9,238 nt of DNA from UBA9732 sp963606545. GTDB lineage: Bacteria > Spirochaetota > Spirochaetia > Sphaerochaetales > Sphaerochaetaceae. Shown here piece after piece: positions 5,885 through 9,238 of this stretch. The stretch covers positions 1-9,238 of the forward strand of contig CAVCYP010000059.1 of the NCBI GenBank assembly GCA_963606545.1, read 5' to 3'. Below the pieces are notes generated by a model that worked only from the letters and a program-made list of their open reading frames with translations, searched no databases and was not told the DNA's origin. Both the position numbers and the translations under genes were made by a program. The number at the start of each line of letters is the position of its first letter. Positions within the stretch are counted from its first letter, which is position 1.

Positions 5885-7834
5885 ATGGCTGATACCGTAA
5901 CCTATAAAATACTGAAAAATCATATTGTTGAAGGGAAACTTGAAAAAGGTACCCCAATTGGAATAAGAATAGATCAGACGCTCACCCAAGACGCCACCGG
6001 AACTATGGCGTATCTTCAGTTTGAAGCTCTTGGACTGGACCGCATACGCAACGAGCTAGCTGTCTCCTACATTGACCACAACACCGTCCAAGTAGGCTTT
6101 GAGAATGCCGATGATCACAAGTATCTTCAATCTGTTGCAGCCAGTAAGGGGGTGGTGCTTTCCCGCCCAGGTAATGGTATTTGCCATCAGGTCCATCTGG
6201 AAAGATTTGGAGCTCCTGGCAAGACGTCTTTAGGCTCTGATTCTCATACCCCAACCGGCGGAGCTTTGGGTATGATTTCAATTGGCGCCGGTGGCTTGGA
6301 TATTGCACTGGCAATGGCCGGAATTCCGTATTCTATTATCTGTCCAAAGGTTATCGAGATACGGCTGACGGGGAAGCTTAGACCTTTCTGTAGTGCAAAG
6401 GACGTCATTCTTACAGTTCTGGAGCGCTTTGGGGTGAAGGGCAACGTGAATAATGTTTTTGAGTACACCGGCCCAGGGGTTGCTACACTTAGCGTCACGG
6501 ATAGAGCAACTATCTGCAATATGGGCACTGAGTGTGGGGTTACAACTAGCGTGTTTCCAAGTGATGAGGTGACTGAGGCTTATCTTAAGGCTCAGGGAAG
6601 GGGCGATTGTTTTGTACCAATTCAGGCCGACGAGGGCGCTCAGTACGATGCTTTGTTTGAAATTGATCTTTCTAAGGTGGTGCCTATGGTGGCTTGCCCG
6701 CATTCTCCGGGCAACGTGAAGAAGGTCAGCGAGCTCGCAGGTCTTAAAGTGGATCAGGTATTGGTAGGTTCGTGTACAAATTCGTCCTACGCTGACTTAT
6801 ATAGAGTTGCCACAATTTTGGAAGGAAAGACGGTGAATAAGGGACTGTCCATGGGATTGGCTCCGGGTTCTAGATATGTTTTCAACAAGATTGCAGAGGA
6901 CGGAACGCTTTCAAAGCTCATAAAGAGCGGGGTGAGAGTTTTGGAAAGTGCCTGTGGTTTCTGCATTGGCAACAGCTGTTCTCCACCAAGTAAGGGTGTA
7001 AGTCTTAGAACTAACAACAGAAACTTTGAAGGCAGAAGTGGCACAAAAGATGGCCTAATTTACCTAGTTAGCCCTGAAACTGCGGCCGTTAGTGCCATTA
7101 CAGGCGTTCTTACTGATCCAATGACGTTTGAAAGAGACCTTGGAAAGGAAGAAATAAAAGTCCCAGAATTTAGTGTTACGGCTTATGACGATTCAATGTT
7201 TATTTTCCCTTCAGAAGAGACCATTGGTTGTGAAATCTTCAGAGGTCCAAACATTGGAAAGCCACCGGTATCGCCAGAGCTGAACCAGACGCTAGAGGGA
7301 CCTGTTGTAATAAGCCTTGGAGACAAGATTACAACTGACCATATTATGCCGGCAGGCCAGAGACTCAAATACAGGTCAAATATTCCATTGTATTCAACCT
7401 TTGTTTTTGAAGGGGTTGATCCTGACTTTAGCAAGGTTTGTAGCAAAAATAGAGATGCCGGAAAGGCTAACTTCATTGTAGCAGGGGCTAGCTATGGACA
7501 GGGCTCTTCCAGAGAACATGCAGCAATTTGCCCAATGTATCTTGGAGTAAGAGCAGTTCTTGCCGTTTCAATTGAAAGAATTCATCAGGCAAACCTCTGT
7601 AACTTTGGAATTCTTCCGCTGACTTTTAAGAGTCTAGAAGACTATGAAAAACTTGATAAGAACGATACTCTTACCATTGAGGATGTCCCAAATCAGGTCA
7701 AAGCTGGTACAGATATAACAGTAAAGAATCTCACAAAGGGTACAAGTTTCAAGATGACTTTGGATGTAAGTCCAGCCCAGAGAGAAATGTTGCTGTGTGG
7801 TGGTAGACTGAATCAGATTAAAAATAGTCTTTAA
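5885..7834 (+). CDS. Aconitate hydratase (short bacterial, Aquifex-type)
   Basis: [4Fe-4S] enzyme interconverting citrate, cis-aconitate and isocitrate in the cytoplasm. From ATG 5885 it has 649 residues, shorter than AcnA/AcnB (about 850-900) and matching the compact putative aconitase family named from Aquifex. Visible motifs: IDHNTVQ (63-69), LGSDSHTPTGGALG (116-129), VGSCTNSSYADL (294-305) and ESACGFCIGNS (354-364). Cys297, Cys357 and Cys360 are the expected cluster ligands. The C-terminal swivel domain shows GDKITTDHIMPAG (479-491) and the active-site loop YGQGSSREHAA (537-547), followed by IERIHQANLCNFGILPL. It lies after a hairpin behind citF, so expression may be partly separate from the lyase genes. 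Related hydro-lyases (3-isopropylmalate dehydratase, homoaconitase) are usually split or differ in context; aconitase is the best call, but substrate specificity cannot be read from sequence alone. The first part of the gene uses more CGC and G/C-ending codons than the rest. Confidence 0.92.
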   Translation: MADTVTYKILKNHIVEGKLEKGTPIGIRIDQTLTQDATGTMAYLQFEALGLDRIRNELAVSYIDHNTVQVGFENADDHKYLQSVAASKGVVLSRPGNGICHQVHLERFGAPGKTSLGSDSHTPTGGALGMISIGAGGLDIALAMAGIPYSIICPKVIEIRLTGKLRPFCSAKDVILTVLERFGVKGNVNNVFEYTGPGVATLSVTDRATICNMGTECGVTTSVFPSDEVTEAYLKAQGRGDCFVPIQADEGAQYDALFEIDLSKVVPMVACPHSPGNVKKVSELAGLKVDQVLVGSCTNSSYADLYRVATILEGKTVNKGLSMGLAPGSRYVFNKIAEDGTLSKLIKSGVRVLESACGFCIGNSCSPPSKGVSLRTNNRNFEGRSGTKDGLIYLVSPETAAVSAITGVLTDPMTFERDLGKEEIKVPEFSVTAYDDSMFIFPSEETIGCEIFRGPNIGKPPVSPELNQTLEGPVVISLGDKITTDHIMPAGQRLKYRSNIPLYSTFVFEGVDPDFSKVCSKNRDAGKANFIVAGASYGQGSSREHAAICPMYLGVRAVLAVSIERIHQANLCNFGILPLTFKSLEDYEKLDKNDTLTIEDVPNQVKAGTDITVKNLTKGTSFKMTLDVSPAQREMLLCGGRLNQIKNSL

Positions 7835-7869
7835 GAAGGTTTTTGCAAAATCTCTAAAGGGGAGTTTTA

Positions 7870-9238
7870 ATGAAAGCGAACGCAAAGGGGGATTATTCAA
7901 AAGGTCCTGTTTTCTCTACAATAATTAAACTTGCTTTGCCAATTATTTTGGCAGAGCTGGTTCAGGTCACCTATAACATTGTAGACAGAATTTATATTGG
8001 GCGTATTCCTGATTGTGGTACAGATGCTCTAACCGGAATGGGGTTAGTCCTTCCTTTTATTACTATCATTAATGCTTTTGCAAATCTCTGTAGTTATGGC
8101 GGAGCTACTTTAAGTGCCATAGCTAGGGGAGAGAAAGATGATGAAAAAGCCCAGAGCTTTATGGAGAATTCTTTAACTCTGTTGGTGCTATCTGGGCTTG
8201 TTTTAATGCTTTTCTTTTTGATTTTTACCAAACCACTGGTGCTGTGGCTGGGCGGAGATGAAACTACCACCTTTTATGCCTGTGAATACTTTGATATTTA
8301 CGTGCTTGGAACTGTTTTTGTTCTAATCTCCCTTGGAATGAACAGCTTTATCACAATGCAGGGCTACAGTGTTATTGGAATGTGGACCGTCCTCATTGGT
8401 GCAATTTTGAACATTGTTCTAGATCCTGTATTCATTTATGTTTTTAACATGGGAGTAAAAGGAGCTGCGGTTGCAACGGTTATTTCACAATTTTGCAGTG
8501 CCTTGTGGGTTATTATCTTTTTGATTAGAAAAGACATACCTTTACGTTTTACAAGATTTAGATTCAACAAGGACAAGATTGGAGAAATCCTTAAACTTGG
8601 CGTCAGTGGCTTTATGTTTAAGGCCACCAACAGTATTACACAAGGTATTATCAACAAGACCCTGAGTGTCTTTGGTGGTACGCTTAGCAGTCTTTACATT
8701 GCTTCAATGTCAACCATCTTCTCTGTGCGGGAAGTTATTCAGCAACCGGTTAATGGCTTTATTGAGGGAGCCAAGCCGGTTTTGAGCTATAACTATGGCG
8801 CTAAAGATTACTGGAGAGTCAATAAAACTATTACCTACATGATTTTGGCTTCCTTTGCCTATACTACTTTTATGTGGGCCCTAATCATGCTGTTCCCTAG
8901 AGCAATCTTAGGAATTTTTACACCAGATCCGGCTTTGATAGAGGTGGGAACCCCTTGTTTGAGGATTTTCTATTCTGTATTCTTCTTTATGTCTTTGCAG
9001 ACATCGGGACAGAATACGTTTGTGGCGTTGAAGCATTCGGGGTACGCCGTTATTTTCTCACTGCTGAGAAAGATTGGACTTATTGCGCCACTGACGCTGC
9101 TTTTGCCTAGGCTTGGGCTTGGCGTTATGGGCGTTTTCTGGGCGGAGGTGGCTTCAGAGATAATTGGTGGAACAGCCTGTCACTTGACTATGTATTTTAA
9201 GGTGTGGAAACCAATTAAGCTTAAGATGAAGGAAAATC
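7870..9238 (+). CDS. MATE-family multidrug/metabolite efflux transporter (3' partial)
   Basis: Multi-antimicrobial extrusion family membrane protein, normally an Na+- or H+-coupled antiporter in the cytoplasmic membrane. The frame runs open from ATG 7870 to the window edge: 456 codons with no stop. As family members are about 440-480 residues, only a few residues are probably missing. The ribosome binding site AAAGGGGAG (7856-7864) is 5 bases upstream. Signatures: LALPIILAELVQVTYNIVDR then IYIGR (21-45) in the first membrane segment, with Asp39 in the position of the family's acidic residue; GAILNIVLDPVFIYVFNMG (177-195) followed by VKGAAVATVISQ; and in the second half GFIEGAKPVLSYNYGAK (296-312). 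About twelve hydrophobic segments are visible. It begins 35 bases after the aconitase stop with no terminator between, so co-transcription is likely. Its substrate is unknown. Confidence 0.9.
   Translation, partial: MKANAKGDYSKGPVFSTIIKLALPIILAELVQVTYNIVDRIYIGRIPDCGTDALTGMGLVLPFITIINAFANLCSYGGATLSAIARGEKDDEKAQSFMENSLTLLVLSGLVLMLFFLIFTKPLVLWLGGDETTTFYACEYFDIYVLGTVFVLISLGMNSFITMQGYSVIGMWTVLIGAILNIVLDPVFIYVFNMGVKGAAVATVISQFCSALWVIIFLIRKDIPLRFTRFRFNKDKIGEILKLGVSGFMFKATNSITQGIINKTLSVFGGTLSSLYIASMSTIFSVREVIQQPVNGFIEGAKPVLSYNYGAKDYWRVNKTITYMILASFAYTTFMWALIMLFPRAILGIFTPDPALIEVGTPCLRIFYSVFFFMSLQTSGQNTFVALKHSGYAVIFSLLRKIGLIAPLTLLLPRLGLGVMGVFWAEVASEIIGGTACHLTMYFKVWKPIKLKMKEN

Noticed and set aside
7835..7869. 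Terminator between aconitase and MATE genes
   Set aside because: There is a T run (GGTTTTTGC) but no stem before it; the gap holds only the MATE ribosome binding site.
8436..8657. 73-residue - strand frame inside the MATE gene
   Set aside because: Antisense to the MATE reading frame, which is continuous and matches the family on both sides.

Overview
The window carries one densely packed set of genes, all on the + strand: a citrate (tricarboxylate) uptake and cleavage operon followed by an aconitase and a drug/metabolite exporter. Order: tctC (5' end cut by the window), tctB, tctA, citD, citE, citF, a terminator-like hairpin, a short aconitase of the type first described in Aquifex, and a MATE-family transporter (3' end cut by the window). 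No RNA genes, insertion sequences, CRISPR arrays or stretches of more than about 80 bases without a gene were seen.

Positions 1-3040 encode a complete tripartite tricarboxylate transporter (TTT): substrate-binding protein TctC, small membrane subunit TctB and large membrane subunit TctA. Positions 3037-5803 encode the three structural subunits of citrate lyase: acyl carrier protein CitD, citryl-ACP lyase CitE and the CoA/ACP-transferase subunit CitF. tctA/citD, citD/citE (with the start preferred here) and citE/citF each overlap by 4 bases, so the transporter and the enzyme are probably translationally coupled. The simplest reading is that citrate is imported and split to acetate and oxaloacetate in anaerobic growth. 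The genes that activate citrate lyase (citC, citX, citG) are not in the window.

A 9-bp imperfect stem with an inner hairpin and a T-rich tail (5824-5870) separates citF from the aconitase gene (5885-7834). It may end or attenuate the transcript. Aconitase would link citrate to cis-aconitate and isocitrate, so the locus could feed related tricarboxylates into the lyase or divert citrate to biosynthesis. The MATE gene starts 35 bases after the aconitase stop and is read to the window edge for 456 codons without a stop.

Organism: G+C looks moderate (by eye somewhat under 50%), ribosome binding sites are strong GGAGG types, and Arg is mostly AGA. The visible start of TctC (FANGSDESAEATG) resembles the end of the signal peptide and the mature start common in spirochaete (Treponema/Sphaerochaeta-like) binding proteins. 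An anaerobic, possibly host-associated spirochaete is therefore my first guess and a Clostridia-type Firmicute my second. Neither is proven. All families here are known. What deserves a second look is the combination of a TTT transporter fused into a citDEF operon, with an aconitase behind an attenuator-like hairpin.
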